Positions 7,906 to 17,400 of a DNA stretch of 64,000 bases are shown here, in pieces (position 1 is the stretch's first letter; each line of letters starts with the position of its first letter). Under the pieces are notes generated by a model that was given only the letters and a program-made list of their open reading frames with translations, searched no databases and was not told where the DNA came from. Source of the DNA: Polyangiaceae bacterium (GTDB taxonomy: Bacteria; Myxococcota_A; Polyangia; Polyangiales; Polyangiaceae); the NCBI GenBank assembly GCA_016715885.1, contig JADJXL010000015.1, positions 868,001 to 932,000 on the forward strand, in the 5' to 3' direction. A program made the position numbers and the translations under genes.

Positions 7906-9294
7906 ATGATGCGGGTTGCCGTCGCGATGCTTCCCGAGGTGCGCGAGCTCCTCGCCGAAGATCCTTCTCAAATCAGCGCCCTGCTCGAGGAGATTCACGA
8001 CGAAGACCTCGCCGACCTCCTTGGCTTGCTCGAAGAGCACGAGGCGGCCCTCATCCTCAAAACGCTCAAACCCGAAGATGCAGCCCCCATCTTCGAACGG
8101 CTCGACGAGGACCGGCAGGAAGCCCTCGTCGAAGAGCTAGGCATCGAAGGCGCCGCCGCGATCGTGTCGGAAATGTCCGCCGACGAGCGGACCGATCTCA
8201 TCGAGGCGCTGCCTGAAAAAGTCGGCGACGACCTCTTCGAATCGCTCGAAAAGGTCGACCCGGAAGCCGCCGCGGAAGTCGAAGAGCTCGCCAAGTGGCC
8301 CGAGGACAGCGCCGGCGGTCTCATGACCACCGACTACGTCTCCGCCCCGCCAACACTCACCGTCTCCGAAACCATCCAGCTCATCCGCGACTCGTCGTCC
8401 GAAGCCGAAACGATTTATTACGTCTACGTTCTGGATGACAAACAGCGGCTGCTCGGCATCGTCTCGTTGCGCGATCTTTTGCTCGCAGGCCCCACGGACA
8501 AACTCGTCGACGTCATGACCGAAAACATCTTCGCCGTCGGCCCCGAAACCGACCAAGAAGAGGTCGCTCGGACGATGGCCAAGTACGACTTCGCGGCCTT
8601 GCCCGTCATCGACCCGGAAAAACGCCTGCTCGGCGTGATCACGTACGACGACGTCATGGACGTCCTCACGCAAGAACAAACCGAAGACGTGCAGCGCTTG
8701 GCCGCCGTCGAGCCCATCGAAGAAGGCTACTTTCAGACGAGCTTTTGGACCTTCATCCAAAAGCGCGCCCCGTGGCTCGCGGCACTCCTCATCAGCGAGT
8801 TCTTCACCGGCACCGTTCTCAGGCACTACGACCACCTCATCGAGGCGGTCTCCAAGCTCGCCTACTACGTCCCCATGCTCATCTCGACCGGTGGCAACAC
8901 CGGCTCGCAGTCGTCGTCGCTGATCATCCGAGGTCTTGCCGTGGGCGACGTGAAGCCCACGGATTGGGTCCGCGTCTTCACTCGCGAAATCGGTCAAGGC
9001 GTCGTGCTCGGTGTGATGCTCGCCATCATCGCCATGGTGCGCATTTGGTTCTGGGGTGACGGCGTGGCCATCATGCTCACCGTGGGCTTCACACTCATGG
9101 GCATCGTCATCCTCGGGTGCACCGTGGGCTCCATGTTGCCCCTCCTGCTCCGACGCATCGGCCTCGATCCCGCCACGAGCTCCACGCCCTTCATCGCCAC
9201 GCTCATCGACGTGCTCGGGATCCTCATCTACCTCAACGTGGCCAAGATCCTGCTCGCCGAAGTGATCGCCGAAGCGGCTGGTCGAGCACATTGA
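7906..9294 (+). CDS. mgtE: MgtE-family magnesium transporter
   Basis: A 462-residue Mg2+ channel of the inner membrane. The N-terminal MgtE_N superhelix (about 1-130, acidic LLEEIHDEDLADLLGLLEEHEA repeats) is followed by two CBS domains (about 135-255) that sense Mg2+. Five membrane helices follow (about 275-455), including the conserved PMLISTGGNTGSQSS pore motif and LLRRIGLDPATSSTPFI. Length and domain order match full-length MgtE. The start ATGATG at 7906 is the first plausible one. It is monocistronic; ssb follows after about 160 bp. Gating by cytosolic Mg2+ through the N and CBS domains is established for the family. Confidence 0.95.
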   Translation: MMRVAVAMLPEVRELLAEDPSQISALLEEIHDEDLADLLGLLEEHEAALILKTLKPEDAAPIFERLDEDRQEALVEELGIEGAAAIVSEMSADERTDLIEALPEKVGDDLFESLEKVDPEAAAEVEELAKWPEDSAGGLMTTDYVSAPPTLTVSETIQLIRDSSSEAETIYYVYVLDDKQRLLGIVSLRDLLLAGPTDKLVDVMTENIFAVGPETDQEEVARTMAKYDFAALPVIDPEKRLLGVITYDDVMDVLTQEQTEDVQRLAAVEPIEEGYFQTSFWTFIQKRAPWLAALLISEFFTGTVLRHYDHLIEAVSKLAYYVPMLISTGGNTGSQSSSLIIRGLAVGDVKPTDWVRVFTREIGQGVVLGVMLAIIAMVRIWFWGDGVAIMLTVGFTLMGIVILGCTVGSMLPLLLRRIGLDPATSSTPFIATLIDVLGILIYLNVAKILLAEVIAEAAGRAH

Positions 9295-9455
9295 GCACAG
9301 CCTCGAAAGGTTCGTCGCTGGGACAAACTCGCCCCGCTGCTCTCGGGCCCGGTCGCTGAAAATTCCGCTACCGCGTGGCCCGATCCTCCGTACGCTTGAC
9401 GCATCGGTCGGTTCGGGGGACACCCACGGCCGAATTTCAAGGAAGGATGAAGCGC

Positions 9456-10037
9456 ATGGCGGAAGGGTTCAATCGCGTGATGTTGCTCGGGAACCTCGGT
9501 TCCGATCCCGAGCTTCGCTTCACCCAAGGAGGCCAAGCCGTGCTGAACCTCCGTCTAGCCACGACCGAATCGTATCTCGACAAAGACAAAGTTCGTCGCG
9601 AGCGGACCGACTGGCACAACGTCGTCGTCTGGGGCAAACGCGGCGAAGCGCTCGCCAAAATCATCGGCAAAGGTTCGTCGCTGTTCATCGAAGGGTCGCT
9701 CCGGACTTCGAGTTACGACGATCGTGACGGCAACAAGCGCTATAAGACGGAGATCATCGCGAGCAACGTGATCCTCTCCGGTCGCTCTCGCGGAGGGCCA
9801 GGAGCGGAAGATTCGGGCCCGCCCGCTGATTTCTCACCGCCGCAAGGAGGCGGAGGAGGCAGCCGAGACTACGGAGCGGCACGAGGCGGCGGAGATTATG
9901 GCGGTGGTGCTCCGCGCGGTGGCGGTGGATATGCCCCTCGTGGTGGCGGACAGCAGCGCCCTGCACCTCAACAGGATCCCGGCCCGCCTGCTGACGACTT
10001 TGGCTACGACGGCGGCGGCGACGACATTCCGTTCTGA
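9456..10037 (+). CDS. ssb: Single-stranded DNA-binding protein
   Basis: A 193-residue SSB. The OB fold (about 1-110) begins FNRVMLLGNLGSDPELRF and includes WHNVVVWGKRGEALAKII. A Gly/Pro/Arg-rich disordered linker (about 115-180) leads to the acidic tip DDIPF that binds replication and repair partners. I start at ATG 9456 because AAGGAAGG (9439-9446) lies 9 nt upstream; the in-frame ATG at 9447 directly abuts that site and is less likely. Tetramer formation and coating of ssDNA in replication and repair are established for the family. The gene is convergent with the 10052-10720 gene. Confidence 0.95.
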   Translation: MAEGFNRVMLLGNLGSDPELRFTQGGQAVLNLRLATTESYLDKDKVRRERTDWHNVVVWGKRGEALAKIIGKGSSLFIEGSLRTSSYDDRDGNKRYKTEIIASNVILSGRSRGGPGAEDSGPPADFSPPQGGGGGSRDYGAARGGGDYGGGAPRGGGGYAPRGGGQQRPAPQQDPGPPADDFGYDGGGDDIPF

Positions 10038-10051
10038 CAAACCTACACGCC

Positions 10052-10720
10052 TCACGGCTTCGGGCGCGGCCTTTTTGCAAGGACGAGCCCTACGAGCAGT
10101 AGACCGAGCACGCCGGCCAGCGCGCCGGCATCCCACGGTTTTTCGGCTGCAAACAAGACCGTCCGCACGAGCAGACTCGGCGGCGGTGCTGGTACGAGCC
10201 CCGCGAGGTTCGCTCGAGCGACGACGTCCGCGCATCCCGCATGCTCGCGCGGTTCGTCACACATCACCGTGCAAAGCACGACATCGCTCCGCGGCCCTTC
10301 GAAGCCGAGCACGTGTTTGCCCAAAAGCTTCACGGGTGAACCTTCCCGAGCTCCTCGACTCGATAGTTTCTGCTCAAAGTGTTGGTCGAGTGAAACGATC
10401 GATCCTACTTCCAACGGCTCGAGCGCCATCCGTTCGCTCATTGCGCGGTGAGCAACTCCGCTCGCCACGCCGAGCACGACGTCTTCGATTCCGGGGGCCC
10501 ACCTATCCGAAGGAGCTTCGACGCATGCCACGTGCAGGGTGACCCCCGCGTCATCCAGAAACCCTCGTCGTACGGTGATGCGTGCGCCCGGAAGCCCCGC
10601 GACTTCGAATCGCGGAAGTTTGTCCGGGTGTGCTTCGGCGGCGCTGTTGGGCGTTACGAACCGAAGCGTCGCGCCTCCGGCAAGCACCACTTCGTGTGCA
10701 TTCGTCGCCTGCGCGCTCAT
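10052..10720 (-). CDS. Unrecognised protein with C-terminal membrane anchor
   Basis: About 222 residues from ATG 10720. I do not recognise a family. The body contains FEVAGLPGARITVRRGFLDDAG and LLGKHVLGFEGPRSDVVLCTVMC. The C-terminus has one hydrophobic helix (AGALAGVLGLLLVGLVLAKR) followed by basic residues, consistent with a tail-anchored inner-membrane protein with a cytosolic tail. It lies 11 bp downstream of the MerR-type regulator in the ihfA operon, so it is likely co-transcribed with ihfA and merR. The frame can be extended upstream to 11029 but that part overlaps the regulator gene. Confidence 0.6.
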   Translation of the reverse strand: MSAQATNAHEVVLAGGATLRFVTPNSAAEAHPDKLPRFEVAGLPGARITVRRGFLDDAGVTLHVACVEAPSDRWAPGIEDVVLGVASGVAHRAMSERMALEPLEVGSIVSLDQHFEQKLSSRGAREGSPVKLLGKHVLGFEGPRSDVVLCTVMCDEPREHAGCADVVARANLAGLVPAPPPSLLVRTVLFAAEKPWDAGALAGVLGLLLVGLVLAKRPRPKP

Positions 10721-10731
10721 GGTCGAACGCG

Positions 10732-11121
10732 TCAGGTCTTGGCGGTTGGGGCATGAGGCTCGTCGAACGAGCGCAGGATGGAGTCGATTTCTTCGCGGAT
10801 GTCGAGCAGTGCAGCGCGCATCTTTCGCGCCTCCTCGACGCTGGGATCGTCGTCTCCGGGCGGTTCGATGCCCCCTTCGCGCAGCTTTCTGCGAGCGCCC
10901 GCGATCGTGAAGCGATGCGCGTAGAGCAGATCCTTCACTTTGAGAAGCGTTTCGACGTCGCGCCGAGAATAGACACGTTGCCCCTTGGCGGACTTCTGCG
11001 GGCGGATGGAGCGAAATTCGCTCTCCCAATACCGCAAGACGTGCGTCTCGACGCCGACGATCCCAGCCACTTCACCGATGCGGTAGTAGAGCTTTGCGGG
11101 AAGCTCTCTGCGCCCGGACAA
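10732..11121 (-). CDS. MerR-family transcriptional regulator
   Basis: A 129-residue regulator. The N-terminal winged helix (about 10-80) includes YRIGEVAGIVGVETHVLRYWESEF and GQRVYSRRDVETLLKVKDLL, both diagnostic of MerR_1. The C-terminal helix is short and acidic, with no ligand-binding domain or metal-binding cysteines. Such short MerR proteins directly follow ihfA in many deltaproteobacterial genomes. The stop of ihfA lies 6 bp upstream of this start, so the two are co-transcribed. Effector and target genes are unknown. Confidence 0.88.
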   Translation of the reverse strand: MSGRRELPAKLYYRIGEVAGIVGVETHVLRYWESEFRSIRPQKSAKGQRVYSRRDVETLLKVKDLLYAHRFTIAGARRKLREGGIEPPGDDDPSVEEARKMRAALLDIREEIDSILRSFDEPHAPTAKT

Positions 11122-11127
11122 GGCTCG

Positions 11128-11448
11128 TCACTCCTCGGCTGCTGCGCTGCTGCCGCTGTTCGGGCGCGCGTTGAGCGATTGCTTGAGGATCTGGCTCGGC
11201 TTGAAGCTCAAGACGCGACGCGCATCGATCACGATGGGATCGCCCGTCTGCGGGTTGCGCCCCTGCCTTTCGCGTTTGTCACGCAAAACGAAGTTCCCGA
11301 AGCCGGAGATCTTGATTTTCTCACCTCGGCCAAGGGTCTCTTTCATGGTCTCGAAGATGAGATCGACGAGGTCCGCCGATTCCTTTTTCGAGAATCCCCC
11401 CAGCCGTTCGTAGACGGCTTGCGCGATTTCGGACTTGGTCATGGGCAC
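11128..11448 (-). CDS. ihfA: Integration host factor subunit alpha
   Basis: A 106-residue HU/IHF-family DNA-bending protein. It begins MTKSEIAQAVYERLGGFSKKE and has the core GEKIKISGFGNFVLRDKRERQGRNPQTGDPI with the minor-groove-intercalating NPQTG proline. The C-terminal tail is Ser/Ala/Glu-rich. It forms a heterodimer with IHF-beta and sharply bends DNA at specific sites in recombination, replication and transcription. It is first in the operon ihfA-merR-10052 gene. Assignment to alpha instead of a second HU rests on the MTK.E..E start and the downstream merR, which is the usual arrangement. Confidence 0.9.
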   Translation of the reverse strand: MPMTKSEIAQAVYERLGGFSKKESADLVDLIFETMKETLGRGEKIKISGFGNFVLRDKRERQGRNPQTGDPIVIDARRVLSFKPSQILKQSLNARPNSGSSAAAEE

Positions 11449-11550
11449 CGTTTCCGCAGGTATCGCGAGGATAGGTGCCTGGCGCTGGAAGGTCCAGCGC
11501 GACGAACGCGAGAAGGGCGGCTGTGGCAGGAAATTCAGAGAGGGAGGAAG

Positions 11551-13083
11551 TCAGGCGGCGAGCTTGCCAACGGGCGCTTCGGTCGTGCCAACCCGATCAC
11601 TTGCAGGATCGCTCGATGCAGCAAGCACCGGCGTCGTGGCTTGACGACGCGCGGCTTGCTCGTGGGCCACGAGCATCGACACGTAGCCGTATCCGATCGT
11701 GAAGAGGATGGCGAAAGGTGTGGCGAAGTAGTGGCCCGTCTGAATCGACGCGATCGTCGAGGCAAACGACATGAGGCACAGCGCCGTCTCGATGAAGGGC
11801 AAGTCCGTGCGAGCGCGATATCGGCCCTTGTTCACGCCATCCTTTGGTGTTCGAACGAATTCACCGGCCATGTGACGCAAACCGTCGAACACGGCCTTGG
11901 ACAAGTGCGGAGCGAGCCCGGTGCCGAGCGCGATGAGCATGGGCAAACGCGCGATGGCGCTCGTTCGCTTGCGTCCCTGCGCGGCTTCGGCGTGCATGTA
12001 AAACGCTGCGAGTGAGCCGGTTGTCGCGACACACAGCGGCAGGTCCACGATGATCATCGTGAGCGTATCGGTCGCGGGCATGAGCACGAGCGCGGGGAGC
12101 AAAAGCACGCTCAACGTGACCAAGAGCGGGTAGGCAAAGTGCGGCGTGAGGTGGAAGAAGGCTTCGATGCGTTGGGAGAGGCTGATGTCCGCCGTGAGCA
12201 CGGTCTTCAGGAGCTTGCGAGCGGTTTGCACGGTGCCCTTGGCCCAACGGAATTGCTGCGCGCGAAGGGCGGAGACGTTCTCTGGAAGCTCGGAAGGCGA
12301 AACGACGTCGCCGCGATAGACGAACTTCCAGCCCTTGAGCTGCGCGCGGTAGGACAGATCGAGGTCTTCGGTGAGCGTGTCGTGTTGCCAGCCACCGGCT
12401 TCCCGAATGGCTTCACGACGCCACATTCCGCCGGTGCCCGAGAAGTTGAAGAGCAGGCCCGCGCCGTAACGAGCGCGATTTTCGACCAGGTGATGGCCGT
12501 CGAGCATGAGGGCCTGAACCTTCGTCAGCACCGTCGCATCACGATTCAAGTGGCCCCAACGCGTCTGGACCATGCCGACTTTGGGGTCGCGGAAATGTCC
12601 GACGATCTCGCGGACGAACTGCGGCTCGGGGATGAAGTCGGCATCGAAGACGGCGACGAGCTCGCCCTTGGCAACTTCGAGGCCTTCTTCGAGCGCGCCG
12701 GCCTTGTAACCTACGCGGTTTGTCCGGTGCAGATACACGGCGTCGACGCCGCGTTCACGCAAACGATCGACGTGCGCTCGTACGAGGGCCTGCGTTTCAT
12801 CCGTCGAGTCGTCGAGCACCTGGATTTCGAGCTTGTCGGCCGGGTAGTCCATCCGCGCCGTCGCTTCGAGAAGTCGCGCTGCGACCGTCGATTCGTTGAA
12901 GAGCGGGAGCTGAATCGTCACCCTCGGCAGCTCTTCGTCAGCCACGTGCGGAACGAGCTTGGCTTGCTCGATTTTGCGTCGATGCTTCATACACAGAAGC
13001 ACCAGATGCAGCCGGTGAACGCCATAGGCACTGAGTGCGAGCAGAACGGCGAAGTACAGGATGCAGAGCAGCGTGTGGAGCAT
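11551..13083 (-). CDS. Membrane GT2 glycosyltransferase (cellulose/mannan synthase-like)
   Basis: About 510 residues. An N-terminal membrane helix (TLLCILYFAVLLALSAYGVH) precedes a GT-A domain with LPLFNEST, the DDSTD motif, DADF (the DxD), TEDLDLSYR and QQFRWAKG (the QxxRW processive signature). Several C-terminal helices follow. This is the architecture of processive beta-glycan synthases of the CsaA/mannan synthase type that use a nucleotide sugar in the cytosol and extrude polymer. ATG 13083 is preferred over 13107 because GGGAGG lies about 8 nt upstream. No partner genes for polysaccharide export are adjacent, so the product is unknown. Confidence 0.85.
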   Translation of the reverse strand: MLHTLLCILYFAVLLALSAYGVHRLHLVLLCMKHRRKIEQAKLVPHVADEELPRVTIQLPLFNESTVAARLLEATARMDYPADKLEIQVLDDSTDETQALVRAHVDRLRERGVDAVYLHRTNRVGYKAGALEEGLEVAKGELVAVFDADFIPEPQFVREIVGHFRDPKVGMVQTRWGHLNRDATVLTKVQALMLDGHHLVENRARYGAGLLFNFSGTGGMWRREAIREAGGWQHDTLTEDLDLSYRAQLKGWKFVYRGDVVSPSELPENVSALRAQQFRWAKGTVQTARKLLKTVLTADISLSQRIEAFFHLTPHFAYPLLVTLSVLLLPALVLMPATDTLTMIIVDLPLCVATTGSLAAFYMHAEAAQGRKRTSAIARLPMLIALGTGLAPHLSKAVFDGLRHMAGEFVRTPKDGVNKGRYRARTDLPFIETALCLMSFASTIASIQTGHYFATPFAILFTIGYGYVSMLVAHEQAARRQATTPVLAASSDPASDRVGTTEAPVGKLAA

Positions 13084-13323
13084 CGTGTGCGCCTCCCTCG
13101 GGCGCATGTTGAACAGTGAACGTCGAGGAAGTAGCAGAGGGTGCTGCGCACAGTTGTCATGGACTTGTAAAACGTTGCATCCGTTTGTCGGGCCTTGTCC
13201 GGACTCGTCATTTCGTGCGCTCGGATGGGCCCTGGGTCATGACAATCTCGACGTCTTGCGACATCGAGCGTGGTGCGCCAGGCGACCACACCCTCGCGAT
13301 CAACCGGCCCAGCAGTCACGCTC

Positions 13324-14451
13324 ATGCGGGCTAGAACCGACGTCGAACCCATCGCAAGTCATGCCGCTCGGAGGCAGCTCGTGAACCAACAACCCGTGTC
13401 CATCCCTCGCGCCGCGCTCGAAGATTTGAAGTCAAAGCAATTGGCGTTTCTCCACGCACGCCTCGTTTCGCCAGCCGCGCGTACCGAATGGCGCGCGAAC
13501 ATCGCGAGCATCTTCGACGAGCTGCTCGATTTGCCGCTCGGGCAGGTGGTCGAAGCGAGTGCCTTGACGAGCGTGCTCGATGCGTTGCTAGCCCGAGCGG
13601 TGCTCGATACGTCGTTTCAGCCAGTGCTCTCGAGCATCGTGCGCGAGATGCGGTCGATGCTCGTGGCAGAGCGCGCGCGCATCGAGACGTTCGTTCCGCC
13701 AAACGCTCGCGAGGCCCTGCGCGATCTTGCATCGCGGTCGAGCCCTCTCATGGAGCCGCTCGTGCGTGAGATCTCGCAACACGAAGCCGCGCGCATCGTG
13801 ATGACCGACGTGCTTCACGACGCGCTCACCCAGTTTTCTGATCGAGTCAACCCCTTCGTCGCCGATTGGGGATTGCCGTCGCTGCTCAAACGATTCGCGC
13901 CATTTGGGCTCGGTGGTGTCAGCAAGAGCATCGATGGAATGCGCGCCGAATTCGAGCGAAGACTCGAACCGGAAATCCGGAAATTTCTGACTGGGTTCTC
14001 CCGAGAAGCGCTGCGCAAGAGTGCCGCCTCGATCATTTCACAATCGAATGCGCCGGCGTTCATCGAGCTTCGCCAACGGATCGTGGCCTTTCTGCTCGAA
14101 CGACGATTCGCCGACGTGCTTCTCGACGAGGCCGATACGGACATGGTCACGCGGGCGGCGGTGGACGTCGTCGTGCACGTGTGCACGGACGAAAAGCTCG
14201 CCGAACGTCGCCGCCAAGTCGTGAAGGGGTTTGTCGATGCACATGCGCAGACCAAGGTGCGCAGTGTGCTCGCGGCGTTTGGCTTACCGGACAAACCCCC
14301 GCAGGAGCTCGTGGAAGCAGTCGCTACTGCGACATTTCCCGCGTTCGCTTCGGCGCTCGGCACGCAAGCAGGGAAGCAGTGGCTCGAGGGGCTCGTGGCT
14401 GAGTTTTACGACAGCCTCGTGGCTTCGGATGAAGCGGAGATGAAGGAGTAG
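13324..14451 (+). CDS. Unrecognised cytosolic helical protein
   Basis: About 375 residues from ATG 13324 (GTG 13270 is an in-frame alternative). It is rich in Ala, Leu, Glu and Arg, with long amphipathic helices, for example LVSPAARTEWRANIASIFDELL and ERRLEPEIRKFLTGFSREALR. There is no signal peptide, membrane helix or known motif. The gene stands alone, divergent from the glycosyltransferase and convergent with the TSP3 protein. It contains one copy of the dispersed 9-mer at 14289. I cannot assign a function. Confidence 0.6.
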   Translation: MRARTDVEPIASHAARRQLVNQQPVSIPRAALEDLKSKQLAFLHARLVSPAARTEWRANIASIFDELLDLPLGQVVEASALTSVLDALLARAVLDTSFQPVLSSIVREMRSMLVAERARIETFVPPNAREALRDLASRSSPLMEPLVREISQHEAARIVMTDVLHDALTQFSDRVNPFVADWGLPSLLKRFAPFGLGGVSKSIDGMRAEFERRLEPEIRKFLTGFSREALRKSAASIISQSNAPAFIELRQRIVAFLLERRFADVLLDEADTDMVTRAAVDVVVHVCTDEKLAERRRQVVKGFVDAHAQTKVRSVLAAFGLPDKPPQELVEAVATATFPAFASALGTQAGKQWLEGLVAEFYDSLVASDEAEMKE

Positions 14452-14464
14452 TCGGGGGGATTGG

Positions 14465-14485
14465 GGGGGGCTTGGAGTGCCCCCC
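14465..14485. terminator. GC-rich hairpin between convergent genes
   Basis: GGGGGGC (14465-14471) pairs with GCCCCCC (14479-14485) around a 7-nt loop, in the 47-bp gap between two convergent genes. No T-tract follows on either strand, so it may be a weak or bidirectional terminator. Confidence 0.4.
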
Positions 14486-14498
14486 ATGTGAGACGACC

Positions 14499-17400
14499 TC
14501 AGCGGCGACGGCGGCGAGCCGCAAGCAGCGCTGCTGCTGCGAGGCCCAAACCGAAGCCAAGAGGCGAGCTGCTGCCCGAGCTCACCGTGCGGCACGCGCA
14601 GCTCTCGGGCTCCACGGGAGGCGGCGGTGGAGGCGGCGGAATGGCTTCACATACGCCCACCGTGTCCGTGGTGAGCGTGCATTCCTGGCCCGTCGGGCAA
14701 CCATTGCCACCAGCTCCGCGACAACCATCGACGCACTTCTCGTTCACGCACACGCGCCCGCTCGTGGCATTGCCGCATGCCTCGTCGCTCGTGCATTCGG
14801 GCATCGCGATGTCGTCACCAGCGAAGAGCGGATCGGTCTCGCTTCCATCGACGATGCCATTCCTGTTCGTGTCTTCATCGCCGTCGAGCTTCGATCCTCC
14901 GTCGGTGTCTGCGTTCAGCACGAGCGTTTTGGTTTGCCCGTTGTCCGCGTCGGGGATGCACTTCATGGCAGCCGTATCGGTGCCCGGATCGTTGCAAGCG
15001 CTTCCGGCTTCGGTGCCGTCGTACAGACCGTCGTTGTCGCTGTCGGCATCGAGAGCGTTCTTGCCGCCATCGCCGTCGTAGTCGGCGCTGGGATCGGGTT
15101 CTTCGCCATCGAGAAGCCCATCGTCGTCCGAATCGGAATCCGTGGGGCTCGTGCCGAGCGTCGTTTCGACGTCGTTGCTCAATCCATCCGCGTCCTCGTC
15201 GACGACGTTCGAGTCGTCGCTGCCATCGTTCGGATCGAGCTCGTTGGCATCGACGGTGCCGTCGAGGTTCGCGTCTTCCGAGCCGTCGCTCACGCCACCA
15301 CGATCGGTGTCCCAAAGGAGCGTCGAGGTCTTCGTCGCACCCAAGTCGTCGTCCTTCTTGCAGCGGCCAGCCGCGGGGTTCGTCGACGGATGCTGGCAAG
15401 CTTTGCCCGCCTCCGTGCCGTCGAAGAGCGCGTCGCCGTCGCTGTCGATGTCGAGCACGTTGAGCGTTCCGTCGCCATCGGTGTCGTCACTCGGATTGTG
15501 CTCTTCACCGTCGAGATGGCCGTCGTCATCGCTGTCGGCGTCCTTTTCGTTCGATTTCAAGAACGCTTCGAGCCCGTCGCTGAGGCCGTCGCCATCGAAG
15601 TCCTTCGTTGCATTCGCGTCTCCGGGTTCGTTCGGATTCGCTTCGTCTGCGTCGACTTTGCCGTTCAGGTTGGGGTCTTCCGAACCATCACCCACACCAT
15701 CGACATCGGTGTCCCGATCCGTCGGATCGGTCGTGGTTTGTCCTGCATCGGCGTCGGGTCGGCAGTGGCCAAGTTGCGCTTGCGTTGCCGGGTGCCCGCA
15801 GCTCTTGCCCATCTCCGTACCGTCGAACAAGCCGTCGTTGTCGCTGTCCGTGTCGAGGACGTTGATCACGCCATCGCCATCGGAATCGGTGTCGTACGCG
15901 ACTTCTTCGCCGTCGAGCGCCCCGTCGTCATCGCTGTCGGCATCGTTGGGATTCGATCCGATCTGCTCTTCGAGGCCGTCCCAGAGGCCGTCCCCGTCAG
16001 AGTCGCCACAGCCGTTATCGACGGTGCCGTCGCAGTCGTTGTCCTTGCTATCGCCGCAGATCTCGAACACCGGTGTGCCAGGAACGGCGCTGCAGGCGAC
16101 ACCGCCCATGCCATCACACGCGGTCATGCCACTTGCGACGCATTCGCCGAGGCCCGACGTACAAATGATGCCGAGGCCCAGGCCGTTGTCGATGACGCCG
16201 TCGCAATCGTTGTCGGCGCCGTCGCACTTCTCCTGCTCGGGGCCGTCGGGCACGGCACTGCACGTCGCGCCGCCCATGCCATCGCAAACGTACGTGCCCT
16301 CTTCCGAACATCCGCCGATGCCTACGAAGCATTGACCGCCGATGTTGTAGCCATCATCGGTCGTGCCGTTGCAGTCGTCGTCGACGCTGTTGCAGGTCTC
16401 CGTCACGCTTCCGGGCGCGATATCCGGAACGCAGTCGAGCACCCCCGCGTTGCACGTGGTCAAACCCGTGCCGCAAATCGAAGGTAGACCCGTCGAGCAA
16501 GTCATTCCGGATTCGGGGTTGTTGTCGTCGAGTGTGCCGTTGCAGTCGTCATCGATGCCGTTGCACACTTCGGGCATCGGCATTCCTGCCACAGCCGTGC
16601 ATTCGATGTTTGGCCCGACGCACTGCAGCTTGCCTGGTTTCTCGCACGCGCCGATGCCTGCACTACACGGTTGATTGAACTGCGGACAGTCCGGCACCGT
16701 CACGGTCAACGTGCAGAAACCGCTGATGTTGAGCGAGTTGGTGTAGAGCACCGCGAGGATACCGGTGCCGTCTTCACCGAGGCTCGGCGTCCACGTGAAG
16801 TTCGTCATGAACGGGCTTGCCTGCGTCGCGCCAGAGGGCGGATTCAAAAGACCGATCGAGCCGATCGAGGTCATTTTGAGGTTGCCGCCGCCGACGTTTG
16901 TCCCGACAAAACTCGTGTTCAGCGTCTGGCCCATGTCGACGGTGAACGACGCGCTGCCCGTGCACGTTGGCGGCGGCGATTGCACCATCTCGACGATGAA
17001 GTCGAGCACCGAAGCGCTGACGTTTCCGTTCGATGCATTGGTCGACTCGAGCCACACCTGAATCGTGTATTTTTGGTTCGAAAGGGCCGTGGTCGTGTTC
17101 CACGTGAGCGTGCAACCGGGAGGATTGGCGCTGACGGCAAGCGTTGGGACGACATTGCTGCCCACGATCCCCGGAGGCATCGCGGTGCTGGTGCTGCCTG
17201 TCTCGGCAGGCGTCGCAAAACGACAGCTAATCGGCGTGCCGTCAGGATCGACGGCCGGGATCTGAATCGTGCGGACGCCGCCCGTTTGCATCTGCACGAT
17301 CGCCGGGACGACGGACACGGGATTGCCCGTATTACCCGGCGTCATGTCGACTTTTGCCGTGACCTCGAACGATTGATCCGAGCCGTTTTCGAGCGTCGAG

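Noticed and set aside
7366..7909. Overlapping 132- and 171-codon ORFs in the mgtE upstream region
   Set aside because: Chance frames in a divergent promoter region; no start signals.
8137..9423. 428-codon minus-strand ORF over mgtE
   Set aside because: Asp/Glu/Gly/His-rich shadow of mgtE without domain or start signal.
14472..16487. 671-codon plus-strand ORF across the TSP3 gene
   Set aside because: Val/Ile/Arg-rich complement of Asp-rich repeats; an artefact of the repeated DSDGDG codons.
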